From: Myxococcales bacterium
GTDB taxonomy: Bacteria > Myxococcota_A > Polyangia > Palsa-1104 > JAEUJZ01
Assembly (NCBI GenBank): GCA_016794505.1
Contig: JAEUJZ010000054.1
Location: 1 to 41,857 of the forward strand
DNA: 41,857 bases
Direction of reading: 5' to 3'
Position numbers and translations under genes: made by a program. Below, in pieces: positions 17,201-25,574 of this stretch (its first letter is position 1; the number at the start of each line of letters is the position of its first letter). Below the pieces are notes generated by a model. It had not been told where the DNA came from and made no database searches. It was given only the letters and a program-made list of their open reading frames with translations.

Positions 17201-18688
17201 CTGCCCGGTGGCGCGACCGGGAAATAGGTTCAGCAAGCGGCGCCAGATCTCGTCGGCCTTTTCTTTTTTGCCGCGCACCCAGTACAGCTCGCCGAGCGTC
17301 AGGATGTGGCTCTCATCGCGCGGGTCCAGTCGCACCAAGAGCTCGGCTTCAGCCAGGGCCAGATCGTTTTCGCCCCAGCGCTGGTACAGATCGCACAGCG
17401 CGCTGTGCAGTGAGGCATCGCCACCAAAGCGCGCCGCCGCCCGTCGCAGCCAGGCCAACGCCGAAGAGCGCTGACCGGCGCGCTCCAAGCGCTCGGCCAG
17501 CTCCAGGTACGGGCGTGCGTCGCCGGGTGTCTGCGCGATCAGCGCCTCGTACTCGCGCAGGACTTCTGTGGTGGCGCCGCTGCGCTCTAGAAGAGCGATC
17601 AAGCGGCGACGAATATCGATGCTGTGCGGCTCTTTGCGCAGCGCTTGACGATACGCCGACATCGCCCCCTGCGAGTCGCCGCGCTCGTCGTAAAGTCGCG
17701 CGAACAGCTCCCAATCGGCAAAGCTTCGACTGGCTGCCGGGCGCTCTTTTTCCAGCTGCGCGATCAGCGCGGGAAGCTCTCCTCGCTTGCGCTGCAGCGC
17801 GATCAGGTGCTCGACAAGCTCGCGGCGCAGCGCGTGCTGGTTGGGCAGACTGGACAGCCCGCGCTGATACGCGGCAAGCGCCCCCAGATCGTCTTGCGTG
17901 GCCTCGCAGAGCTCGCCGATGCGCAGCTCTGCCTCGGCGCGCTTGGCAGGATCACCGGCCTGGGCTTGCGCCAGGCTCTGCCACTCGGCAAGCGCCTCTT
18001 TCGACTTGCCGCCCTGAGCCAGCGATTCGGCCAGCTCGCGGCGCAGGCCTAGCGATTCGCTGCCGCTTGCCCCTTGCAGAAGCTCACGCAGCGTGGCCTC
18101 GGCCGCGGCGTGCTCGCCAGCCTGGCCTTGCAGATCGGCCAAGCGACGCAGAAGCGGCCGCCTGCGCGCATCGCCCGCCTTGATCTCGGCGAGCGCTTTT
18201 GCGATGTGCCCCGCGGCTCCCTTCAAATCTGGAGGCGCTTTTTTCAGCGCCAGATCGGACTGCGCGATGCTCAGCTTGCCGCTGTCGGGGCCAGGGCGGC
18301 CGCTCTGCACGCGCTGCCTTGCGGTCTCGAACCAGCGACTCGCGTCATCGAGCCGCCCGCGCTCGCGCTCGGCGTGTGCCACCAAGAAGGCATCCCAGCC
18401 GCTCGCCCGCTCGCTCTCGGCCTGCTCGCGAAGCTCTTGCACCAGCGCATCCAGGCTCTTGTGCTTGCGATACAGGCCGACCAAGCGCTTCAGCAGCGCG
18501 GCATCTTCGGGACGACGGCGTAGCTCGGCCTTGAGCGCGCCGATAATGCGCGGATCGAAGTCCGATCGCGACACCTGCCAGTCGTCGGCCCTGGCCACAG
18601 GCAGCGACGCAGGCCAATGCGGCATGGCGCAAAGCACAAGCCAGAAGTGAGTTCGCCGTCGTGGGCGTTTGCAGTCGATCGGCGCCAT
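14207..18688 (-). CDS. Giant secreted TPR and HEAT repeat protein
   Basis: A 1,493-residue protein. The ATG at 18688 is chosen because TGAGGA lies 8 nt upstream; a GTG at 18739 is an alternative. A signal peptide is likely (RRR, hydrophobic core, cleavage after ARA near residue 33), placing it in the periplasm or envelope. Residues from about 40 to 800 are dense tetratricopeptide repeats (for example W-x2-L-G and A-x3-Y patterns such as LGALAAYQRGL). The C-terminal half holds HEAT-like repeats (VPALIEILAAG, RQAAWALGALAD, RQTAAQALGLIFA) and ends with more helical repeats. No catalytic motif is seen; it is a scaffold. It follows the acylase gene by 96 bp on the same strand. Confidence 0.85.
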   Translation of the reverse strand: MAPIDCKRPRRRTHFWLVLCAMPHWPASLPVARADDWQVSRSDFDPRIIGALKAELRRRPEDAALLKRLVGLYRKHKSLDALVQELREQAESERASGWDAFLVAHAERERGRLDDASRWFETARQRVQSGRPGPDSGKLSIAQSDLALKKAPPDLKGAAGHIAKALAEIKAGDARRRPLLRRLADLQGQAGEHAAAEATLRELLQGASGSESLGLRRELAESLAQGGKSKEALAEWQSLAQAQAGDPAKRAEAELRIGELCEATQDDLGALAAYQRGLSSLPNQHALRRELVEHLIALQRKRGELPALIAQLEKERPAASRSFADWELFARLYDERGDSQGAMSAYRQALRKEPHSIDIRRRLIALLERSGATTEVLREYEALIAQTPGDARPYLELAERLERAGQRSSALAWLRRAAARFGGDASLHSALCDLYQRWGENDLALAEAELLVRLDPRDESHILTLGELYWVRGKKEKADEIWRRLLNLFPGRATGQARLADVYAEHSLMTEALDLYQKAVRAEPTNLQIKRGLAQSLERLSRPQDAVAIWEQIYFAASAPSDRPLRLEARQHLAKLLQKETRLLPTLYSWQRRLAAQLSQLVPDRMQPAELVALAVLVADVSLAIGQIGDAEAALRQLQKRVPQGPLLAEVLLALSAIYQQQHKLDEAIAVLKQAALLLPERRRELQAQLADLSLRSYRDEEAVQYARQAGVDAEGELRLGEILERRDDIRGAMASYKRAVELDSRLFRAHMAVARLHLQRGELNEAAASFRDVVRRATQEDLVLDAGRRAIDIHEYLGTLGELWRELSPLAYAPVSSSSVRSTYRKLLLLLYERYALPLQTLARAGDAAALAELRRLGQGSIKPLTETLVDGDNREQRLAVTLLSAMQPTEAALSLLNLAVLGEPDKDTEAQRMRRPGVPAERPSGDGSRSQGPRAIDIDLRVDAVMIVARMISDGDERAGKKPAEPPGSAASAAVLRDGRSVQLLIRLAASKEKQLRMAALYALSRGASRLPPSSARPSTPDAASFASAFESALFDVSAMPALRVLAWLGLGELSATGRSVSPRVRTQSASLLSRYRSNPEAFDSAELPVLAAAIHALGRAGDVSSVPALIEILAAGNDEAQRQAAWALGALADARAYPALVRAVFNKREPVRQTAAQALGLIFASGAPDKTSDPATAKGDKAGSIGGDRSLTKRLPASLLALPAIELEASPLSELDGASLASRAAPATLGTFVDRLLAAAGALPSAAVEPLLRSDLTPLVSALEEALLSHRDIAERTLCDLLGSAENQPGLLHDPRTKTKRTDAEQGPLSLGPLAEAVTDPSLQLQLASAILPTLRRVALAQIPQTVAGQKPALTGNLDTSLRKRAVQVIGRVAALPAAELQRDAQRVLWSVAKSEAPELALSAIERSARAVSSASSPALRDELRAVSDEALTRFFASQDRGVRVAAIGSAARLRALDAGLVSDATLRRAADDLDGFVRDQAQALLRAGR

Positions 18689-18784
18689 GCGCAGTGTCCT
18701 CAGTCTAGCAACCTCGACGGGCAGACGGAACGGTTTCACACGGCCAGAAGCTCGGAGGCAGTCGCGCGGGCAAGGCCAGGGCCT

Positions 18785-21268
18785 CTACGGCTGAAACTGC
18801 AGCGTGTGTTTCGCGGCACCGGGCAGAAACGGCGTCGGCTCGCCTTTGACCCACGCGGCGTGACCCGCCAGAAAATACGGGCTCAGCGGGTGGCCGCTCG
18901 CGCCTCCGGGCATGTTCAGGATGCCCTGCTCTTCGTGGCCTGGACTGACCGCCATGCGCTCGGACTGGCCGCCTGTGGGGTACGCGACATGCGGCATGTT
19001 TTCGTCGCCAGCTTGCGGATCGGCCGGCGCGGAAAGCAACTGTTTTGCAAATGGGATCTGGCTGGCAAATGGGTGGGCGATGCGCGCGGTGTTGAACGCG
19101 CCCCAGGTCGCCGTGGAAAGCGCAGCACCGCTCGCGGTGAGCTGGGCGATGGCCGCGTCGATGGCCGCTAGCTCGACGGCGCGATAGTCTTTGTGCCCAG
19201 CAGGCAGCCACGCCGCGGGCCGCTCATCCAGCACGCGGGCGATGACCACTGGCCAGCGCGAGCTGGCGGCATCGAAGTCCAGGCCCGGCAGCAGTCGCGA
19301 AAGCTGTTCGTTCAGGCCGCCAAAGAACTGCTCGTACAGCGCATATAGGTACGTTCGCGCCAAGCGATATCCGATGGAACTTGGGCTAGCGCGGCCATCC
19401 CAGCTGGACTCAAGCAGGCGACGAAACTCGGTGCGCTGGGGCTGATCTTGCAGCGCTGCCGCATCCAGCGTACGCAGCGCGCGATCGCGAAACGTCGATA
19501 CAAACAGTGCGCGATCGTCGAGCCCGATCTGATACACGGCAAGCTCGTTTGCTTTGCCGCCACCAGGGCCGCTGGCAAGCGCCGTCAGATCGTCGCGGAT
19601 CTGCTGCCCCCGCGCGCCCAGGTCCGCGCCGCCATCGCCCAACGAGCTGTGCGCGGGACCGGCAAGCTGCCGCGCGTTCGCCGTCCACAGCTGACCACTG
19701 GATGGATCGTTGACACGCGGATAATCCGCCGGCATGCGCAGGCTGGTCCAGGTCAGCGCCGCATCGGTGCTGCGCAGCGGAAATGTCGCCGCGTGCTGCG
19801 CGGTGCGATTGGGCAAGGGGCCACTGATCGTCCAGCCGATGTGACCTTGCGCATCACCGGCCACCATGTTCTGCGCTGGCATTCCCGTGCGCTGTCCCAC
19901 CGCTTGCGCCGCCAGCAGATCCGCGGCCTCTTCCATCTTCAGAAGCTCTAGGTTCACGGCCCCTCGCTCGTGCGCGATCCAGTGCAGGGCATAGGCGCGA
20001 CCTCCGACGGTCCACACCGGGCCCAGCGAGGTCTCAAGCACGGTCAGAAGCTCGGACGCACTGCCCTTGGCTTCCAGCGTCTCGGCGTGGCTCTTGGCGG
20101 TCTCCCAACCGGCGGGAGTGCGAACGCGCAGCGGGTCGTTTGGATCGCGCTCTAGCTCGATCAGATCGACATAGTCGCCATAGCTGTTGGTAAAGCCCCA
20201 CGCCACCTTGCCGTTGCTGCCAACGACGACGATCGGTGTGCCTGGCAGCATCACGCCGGACGTGCGGCGAACTGAGCCATCGTCTTTGACCAGCTCTAGC
20301 GCGGCGCGAAACCAGATGTGTGGCAAGCGAATTCCTAAATGCATATCGTTTGCAACCAGTGCAGACCCCGTCGAGCTGCGGCTGCCCGAGAGCGCCCAGT
20401 TGTTGCTGCCGATGCCTCTGCGCAGCTCGTGCGGGATCGCGTCCGGCTCTGGCTCGCGGCGGGCCTGCTGCGAGTGCGCCGTCCGCGGTGCCGTCAGCCA
20501 CGATGGCGCCGTCGCTGGAATCGCGGCCACGGGATCGCTGACGGCCGCGGCATCCAGCGGCGCATCCCAGGTGCTAGACGTCGGCAACAAGAACGCCAGC
20601 TGTTCAGCGGTGCTGTGTTCTTGCAGATAGCCGCGAGCCAGCTCGTGCGGCGCCTGGTGCCCCTGCAGATCAAAGTACATGGCGAAGGCGACCAGCACCG
20701 TGTCCTCGGCTCGCCACGGCTGCGGCGAGGTGCGCAGCACGGCGTACTCAAAGGGGTGGGTCGACAGCGCGGCCAAGCCCTCGTTGACCCCCGCGACATA
20801 GCGATCGAGCAGCGCTCGCTCGGGTGCTGTAAGCAGGCTCAGACCGTCTCGGGCCCGCGCCCGAAAGCGATGCAGGCGATGTTCGCGATCGACGCGCAGC
20901 GCTGCCGGCCCCACCAGCGCCGCCAGCTCGCCCCCGGCGACGCGACGCAAAAGATCCATTTGAAAGAAGCGCTCCTGCCCGTGGACATAGCCCGTGGCAT
21001 AGGCGATGTCCGCGCGATCGCGACCGCGGATCGTCGGGATGCCCAGCGCATCTCGCGACACATGCACCGGACCCGAAAGGCCCTTTGCGTGGATCGTCCC
21101 ATCGAGCGTGGCCAGGCTGCCGCGCAGATACAGCCACAGCGACAAGGGCACGCCGAAAAGCAGCACGGCAAGCGCTATCGCGACACGCAAAAACCAGCGA
21201 CGAATCGCTGGGTTCTTCGACGGGGAATCAATCGGTACAGCCGAACGCGTCGGGCTCGCTTCAGTCAT
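18785..21268 (-). CDS. Penicillin acylase family protein (Ntn hydrolase)
   Basis: An 827-residue precursor. A TM or uncleaved signal segment spans about residues 23-48, followed by the alpha-chain start (GIPTIRGRDRADIAYATGYVHGQERFF split over 75-102). The autocatalytic nucleophile is Ser288 in GIGSNNWALSG, preceded by the spacer peptide; cleavage there would give alpha and beta chains. Family members hydrolyse penicillins, acyl-homoserine lactones or other amides in the periplasm; the substrate is not predictable. It is 54 bp downstream of an amidase-signature gene, so two different amide-bond hydrolases are likely co-expressed. The GGAGG upstream of the ATG is 12 nt away, rather far. Confidence 0.92.
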   Translation of the reverse strand: MTEASPTRSAVPIDSPSKNPAIRRWFLRVAIALAVLLFGVPLSLWLYLRGSLATLDGTIHAKGLSGPVHVSRDALGIPTIRGRDRADIAYATGYVHGQERFFQMDLLRRVAGGELAALVGPAALRVDREHRLHRFRARARDGLSLLTAPERALLDRYVAGVNEGLAALSTHPFEYAVLRTSPQPWRAEDTVLVAFAMYFDLQGHQAPHELARGYLQEHSTAEQLAFLLPTSSTWDAPLDAAAVSDPVAAIPATAPSWLTAPRTAHSQQARREPEPDAIPHELRRGIGSNNWALSGSRSSTGSALVANDMHLGIRLPHIWFRAALELVKDDGSVRRTSGVMLPGTPIVVVGSNGKVAWGFTNSYGDYVDLIELERDPNDPLRVRTPAGWETAKSHAETLEAKGSASELLTVLETSLGPVWTVGGRAYALHWIAHERGAVNLELLKMEEAADLLAAQAVGQRTGMPAQNMVAGDAQGHIGWTISGPLPNRTAQHAATFPLRSTDAALTWTSLRMPADYPRVNDPSSGQLWTANARQLAGPAHSSLGDGGADLGARGQQIRDDLTALASGPGGGKANELAVYQIGLDDRALFVSTFRDRALRTLDAAALQDQPQRTEFRRLLESSWDGRASPSSIGYRLARTYLYALYEQFFGGLNEQLSRLLPGLDFDAASSRWPVVIARVLDERPAAWLPAGHKDYRAVELAAIDAAIAQLTASGAALSTATWGAFNTARIAHPFASQIPFAKQLLSAPADPQAGDENMPHVAYPTGGQSERMAVSPGHEEQGILNMPGGASGHPLSPYFLAGHAAWVKGEPTPFLPGAAKHTLQFQP

Positions 21269-21322
21269 GGGCGGGGATGGCCTCCGCGCATGAGTATCGG
21301 CGATTTTGCGTCGCCGCGCGGA

Positions 21323-22945
21323 TTACTTAGGCAGGCTGGGCGAGACCCGCGGCTGGGCCCGCGATTCCAAGGCGAAGGCCGCTTGGATCAGCACCGCCTC
21401 TTGATGCTTGCGCGAAAGAAAGATCAGCCCCATCGGTGCGCCGCTCGTGGGCTCGATGCCCATCGGCATCGACAGCGAGGGCAGGCCGGTCGGCGACGAC
21501 AAGATCTGAAATCCAAACCAGCCCTTGGGTGGCATCTGCCCCTGCGCGTACGCCGGCTGCGTGGCCGCGGGATAGACCAGCACATCCAGCTCTTGCTGAT
21601 CCATAAGCGCCGTGATGGCCTTGGCCGCGCTGTCTTTGCTGGCCAGGTACTTTTGACAGGCCATGCTGTTTTGCACGCTGTCGGTCTGCGCCTGCGCCGA
21701 CGTCAGAAACGCCTGTGCCGACGTCAGATACTGACCGCTTGCCACGATGTCGGAAAGCGACTTGATCGGCCCGGCCCCAGCGCGGCTCGCCAGATAGCTG
21801 TTGATGCCCTGCTTGAAGTCCACCGGCATGCACGCAAACGAGGCGTTGGTCAGCTCTTGCAGCATCGGCAGAAGCGGCATCACCGCGCTGACCTGTTTGG
21901 TCTTTTGACCGGCGAGGGTCAGCTGACTGAGCGCCTGATTGAACAGCGCCGTGACCTCGGGACGCGTGGTCCAGCCGACCGCCGGCAGATCGCTTAACAC
22001 CAGCGGGTCATAGCCGACCTGCAGCATGCGCTTTCCGTCGAGCTTGAGCGCCTGGGTATAGTCCTGGGAGCCCATTCCAGCCTGCGCCTTGTCGACCAGA
22101 AGCTCTAGCGCGATGGCGGCATCGCGCAGCGTCCGCGTCATCGGTCCCGGCATGTCTTGCAGCGTCATCAGCGGCAGGATGCCTTGACTTGGAACCAAGC
22201 CCTGCGTCGGACGAATGGCGACCAAGCCGGTGGCGCTGGCCGGCTGCACCAGCGAGCCATAGGTGTCGCTGCCCAGACCAATCACGCCCACGCTGGCCGC
22301 GATCGCTGCCGCGGTGCCGCCGCTGCTGCCGTATACGGTCAGGCTCTGCTTGTACGGATTGCTGGTCTGTCCGCCGTATGAGCTGACGGTGTTGGTGCCG
22401 TCCAGAGCGAAGTCGGGCAGGTTGCTCTTGCCCAGCACGATGGCCCCGGCTGCGATGAAGCGCTGTACGATCTCGGCGCTGCTGCCAGCCCGATTCGACG
22501 CCAGCGCCTGCGCGCCTGCCGTCGTCGGCAGCCCCGCCACATCGATGTTGTCTTTGACCACCACCGGCACGCAGTGCAGCGAGCCGCGCTGCCACACCGG
22601 GATGCGATCCAAGCGATCGGCTTCGAGCAGCGCTTGTTCATTCCACGTGGTGATCGCGTGCAGCGAGGGATCCAGCGAGCGATGCAGGCGGCGATATTCT
22701 TCGACCACGTGACGGCAAGACACGGCACCGGACTTGACCTGGCTGCGCAGCTCATCGATGGTGGTCTCGCTGGGATCAAAGAGGCCGTGCCCACCAAAGC
22801 AGCCGACGAGCGGCACCCCCAGAACAAAGAGCGCTCGCGGCGACAGGACACGACGACGATGCGGCGCAAGGCCTGGACGCACGACCGCGGTCAGCAGCGC
22901 AGGAAACGTTCGCGAACCAGTTGAAGCAACGGGGCGGATCGACAT
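21323..22945 (-). CDS. Amidase-signature lipoprotein
   Basis: A 540-residue amidase-signature hydrolase with the full Ser-cisSer-Lys triad: Lys131 (VVKDNIDVAG), cis-Ser208 (YGSSGGTAAA) and nucleophile Ser231 (GSDTYGS). The N-terminus has a long stretch, then RRR, a hydrophobic core and a lipobox-like LVGC with Cys49, so it is probably a lipoprotein. The ATG at 22945 has a strong AGGAG 6 nt upstream, so the long n-region is real. The second Gly usual before the nucleophile is Tyr229. It is not the GatA subunit: there are no GatB or GatC genes and the protein is exported. Substrate unknown. Confidence 0.9.
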   Translation of the reverse strand: MSIRPVASTGSRTFPALLTAVVRPGLAPHRRRVLSPRALFVLGVPLVGCFGGHGLFDPSETTIDELRSQVKSGAVSCRHVVEEYRRLHRSLDPSLHAITTWNEQALLEADRLDRIPVWQRGSLHCVPVVVKDNIDVAGLPTTAGAQALASNRAGSSAEIVQRFIAAGAIVLGKSNLPDFALDGTNTVSSYGGQTSNPYKQSLTVYGSSGGTAAAIAASVGVIGLGSDTYGSLVQPASATGLVAIRPTQGLVPSQGILPLMTLQDMPGPMTRTLRDAAIALELLVDKAQAGMGSQDYTQALKLDGKRMLQVGYDPLVLSDLPAVGWTTRPEVTALFNQALSQLTLAGQKTKQVSAVMPLLPMLQELTNASFACMPVDFKQGINSYLASRAGAGPIKSLSDIVASGQYLTSAQAFLTSAQAQTDSVQNSMACQKYLASKDSAAKAITALMDQQELDVLVYPAATQPAYAQGQMPPKGWFGFQILSSPTGLPSLSMPMGIEPTSGAPMGLIFLSRKHQEAVLIQAAFALESRAQPRVSPSLPK

Positions 22946-23102
22946 GGTGGACTCCTAAGCGAAGGGCGTTCTATGTCGGCTCTGGCAAGCAACCGACCTT
23001 CGCTGCCTGGAACACCGCAGTCCACGCGATCTGTCACCCCATCGATCGATGTTTTTTCGCGCCCGATCTGCGCTCGGTCGCCGCACCCCAGACAGAGCGT
23101 TC

Positions 23103-23633
23103 TTACCTGCGGCCGTAATACGCGTGCAGAAATGTGGCGATGCGCTGAGCGGCGGGATCGGGGACGACGGCGCCAAAGGCGCTGCGCATCTTCTGCACCT
23201 CGGCTTCCCACTGTGTCCGCGAAAGCGGCGGCTGCATTGCGATGTACGCCGTGCTGTGGCAACCCACGCAGTACACGTCGATCAGCTGACGATCGTCTTC
23301 GGGACCAGGGCGCAAGCTCGGCGCATGTGGCGGAAACTCACCGACGGAATACATCGCGCTGCGCACGTCTTTGTCTTCGATGCGCGCGGGCGCGGGCTGA
23401 CGCAGAAAGCCCAGCGGTGGGCCGCTTTTTGCGGCGTCCTTGTCGGCTTCCGGGGCGCAGGACACCGTCACGGTCGGCGGCGCAGGCGAGCCCTCGGCCG
23501 CGGACAGATCGGCCACTTTCTTGGTGGACTCGCGCGAGCACGATCCCCAAAAAAGCCCCAGCACGCCCAGCCCGAAAAAGCGCAGTGCGAGCAGGCGCGG
23601 CAAGCAGCGCGGCGGCTTGTTAGATCGCGCCAA
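23103..23633 (-). CDS. SorB-like cytochrome c subunit
   Basis: A 176-residue exported c-type cytochrome. One haem site C122-V-G-C125-H126 and a likely axial Met149 (VQKMRSAFGA) match the small haem subunit of sulfite dehydrogenases. The true start is a TTG at 23633: a strong AGGAGG lies 6 nt upstream, inside the end of the SorA-like gene, which it overlaps by 14 bp. A hydrophobic segment (about 11-29) and a Cys32 just after it suggest a lipoprotein or membrane anchor, though the lipobox is imperfect. It would accept electrons from the molybdenum subunit in the periplasm. Confidence 0.85.
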   Translation of the reverse strand: MARSNKPPRCLPRLLALRFFGLGVLGLFWGSCSRESTKKVADLSAAEGSPAPPTVTVSCAPEADKDAAKSGPPLGFLRQPAPARIEDKDVRSAMYSVGEFPPHAPSLRPGPEDDRQLIDVYCVGCHSTAYIAMQPPLSRTQWEAEVQKMRSAFGAVVPDPAAQRIATFLHAYYGRR

Positions 23634-24903
23634 TCGACACCTCCTGCCGCTCGATGCGGTTCCATAGATAGCCGCCAGGGTTCCAGATCGCGCTGTCGCC
23701 TTGGCGGTTGCCTTTTCCGTCGCTGGCCCGCACGCACAAGACGATGCGGCCGGGCTGGCTGGGGGTAAAGCGGAAGCTAAAAGGTCGAAAGGCATACCGG
23801 CCCTGATCTTCGCCCAGCGTGGCCGCGGCAAAGGTGCGGCCTTCGTCGATCGAGACCTCGACGCGGGTGATGCGATCGTGTCCCGAAAAAGCCTGGCCGC
23901 GCACGATCACCGGCAAGCCCACCGGCAGCTTGCCGAAGTCATCGCCAATCGGCGAGACGATGAACGAACGCACGGGCATGCGGCCGATCGGCACCAGCTT
24001 GACCTTGCCCTCTTGGATCGCCTCGGGCGTGGTGCTGCCATCGGGCGTTGCGGGAATGCGATACGCGGTCTTGGTCCAGAAGTTTTCGTCGGCCGCTGAA
24101 AGCACGCGCAAGACCGACAGCGCCTTGACCCAGTACGTCGCGAAATAACCCGGCAAGACGATGCGCAGCGGAAAGCCGTTGAGCAGCGGCAAGGGCTCGC
24201 CGTTCATGGCATAGGCGACGATCGCTTCGTCGATCATGTCGCTGTCGATGACCAGCGACTTCAGATACGCCGACGAGCCATAGCCTTCAGGTCCAGCGCC
24301 GCGATCGAGACCCGCAAGCTGCACCGACAGAGCGCCCGGCTGCAGCCCAGCGCGCTGCAAGAGATCGCGCAGGCGTACGCCCGTCCACTCGGCACAGCCC
24401 ATCGCGCCATGGCCCCACTGCGATCCCGGAACGCGCGGCGAAAAGCGGCCGCGACTGTTGCCGGCACACTGGTTCACCGCGACCGCGGTCTGCGGCTTGA
24501 AGTCGCGCAACAGATCCGCAAAGCGCAGCGAAAGTGGCCGCTGCACGTGCCCCTCGATGCGCAGGCGAAACGCATCCAGATCGACGCTGCGCGGATGAAA
24601 CGGCAGGTGCCAGCGCACAAAGAAAGCGGCGTTGGGCGTGCGCGGCGTGGCGAAGTAGTGACGCGGCGTCTCAAGCTGCACCGGACGATCCGTCAGCTGA
24701 ATCAGCGGCACTTTCTGCGGCAGCGCAACCAGCGGCCCTGGCGCGTTCCACAACAGGCTCGGCGCGGTGCTGACTTCCAGCGAACGCGGCGTGCTGACGG
24801 CGCTGCCCACTTGTGCGAGCGCGCGATCCGCGATCGATGTTCCAGCGATCGCTCCCAAAAGCTTCAGGCTGGTTCGCCGCGAGACAGAGGCCGAAGAAGG
24901 CAT
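23620..24903 (-). CDS. SorA-like sulfite oxidase family molybdoenzyme
   Basis: A 427-residue protein of the sulfite oxidase family. A Tat signal (SRRTSLK, residues 8-14, then a mild hydrophobic stretch ending ALA) sends the folded enzyme to the periplasm. The Mo-pterin domain holds the ligand Cys146 in VNQCAGNSRGRF, and the C-terminal dimerisation domain is present (VSIDEGRTF, RPFSFRF). The b5-type haem domain of animal enzymes is absent; electrons would pass to the overlapping cytochrome c gene. Sulfite is the natural guess, but related enzymes use other S- or N-oxides. It lies 9 bp downstream of an anti-sigma gene and is probably in the sigma factor's own operon. Confidence 0.9.
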   Translation of the reverse strand: MPSSASVSRRTSLKLLGAIAGTSIADRALAQVGSAVSTPRSLEVSTAPSLLWNAPGPLVALPQKVPLIQLTDRPVQLETPRHYFATPRTPNAAFFVRWHLPFHPRSVDLDAFRLRIEGHVQRPLSLRFADLLRDFKPQTAVAVNQCAGNSRGRFSPRVPGSQWGHGAMGCAEWTGVRLRDLLQRAGLQPGALSVQLAGLDRGAGPEGYGSSAYLKSLVIDSDMIDEAIVAYAMNGEPLPLLNGFPLRIVLPGYFATYWVKALSVLRVLSAADENFWTKTAYRIPATPDGSTTPEAIQEGKVKLVPIGRMPVRSFIVSPIGDDFGKLPVGLPVIVRGQAFSGHDRITRVEVSIDEGRTFAAATLGEDQGRYAFRPFSFRFTPSQPGRIVLCVRASDGKGNRQGDSAIWNPGGYLWNRIERQEVSIGAI

Positions 24904-24912
24904 CGGCCTCTT

Positions 24913-25569
24913 TTAGCACCATTCGATGTCGGGCGTGCCGCCGTACAGAAGGACGACGAACAAGCAGGGCTCGGTCGACATGGCGGTCACGCTGTGAACG
25001 CTGCCATCGGGCATGAACAGAATGTCACCCGGATAGCCCATCGTGCCGCTGTTGTCTTCGCGCAAGCTGCCTCGCAAGATCAGGCCGTGCTCGTCCCCGC
25101 GATGGCGATGGCGGGGAAAGGTCATGCCGGGCGCCAAGCGAACGACACCTGCCTCGGCCACCTGCGACAGCCGGGGTCCCGGCTGAAAGTGAAAGTACGC
25201 GATGGGTCCCGGCACTTCCCAGACGGTCTCGCCCTGCGCGTCGTGCAGCACCTTCTGCACCGCCGCTTCATCGAGATCAAACAGCAGGCCGATGCGCCGC
25301 ACAAAGCCGTGCAGTGCCGCGTCCCCTGGGTCATAGCTGCCGCGCAGCAAGCGATCTTTGAGCTGTACCGATGCGATCGCTCCGGCATCCCCGTCGCTGA
25401 GCAGGTCAGCCGTCAGCTCTTCGCGCAGGGCCGCAAGCCGCGCTGCACACGTCGGACATGTGGACACGTGCTGCGTGTCGCGAGCCCGAGCGGGCTCATG
25501 CGCCACGGCGTGCGCGTCCACGCGCAGCGCGAGATCCAGAAGCTGCTCTTCGGCCAGATGTTCGTCCAT
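24913..25569 (-). CDS. ChrR-like cupin anti-sigma factor
   Basis: A 218-residue protein. The N-terminal half is a zinc-binding anti-sigma domain with H34-x3-C38-x2-C41. The C-terminal half is a cupin (about 125-212) with a full metal set His154, His156, Glu160 and His192 (FPRHRHRGDEHG). This is the ChrR architecture, where the N-domain holds the ECF sigma and the cupin is needed to release it on singlet oxygen or organic peroxide. It starts 5 bp after the sigma gene stop, the usual sigma/anti-sigma pairing. The preserved cupin ligands suggest real signal sensing. Confidence 0.9.
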   Translation of the reverse strand: MDEHLAEEQLLDLALRVDAHAVAHEPARARDTQHVSTCPTCAARLAALREELTADLLSDGDAGAIASVQLKDRLLRGSYDPGDAALHGFVRRIGLLFDLDEAAVQKVLHDAQGETVWEVPGPIAYFHFQPGPRLSQVAEAGVVRLAPGMTFPRHRHRGDEHGLILRGSLREDNSGTMGYPGDILFMPDGSVHSVTAMSTEPCLFVVLLYGGTPDIEWC

Positions 25570-25574
25570 TCCCT

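Noticed and set aside
20339..21997. A 552-codon plus-strand open frame opposite the acylase and amidase genes
   Set aside because: It is very Arg/Gln/His-rich, typical of an antisense shadow, and crosses two genes with intact catalytic motifs.
21323..22945. Amidase as GatA of the Glu-tRNA(Gln) amidotransferase
   Set aside because: It has a lipoprotein signal, and no gatB or gatC is adjacent.
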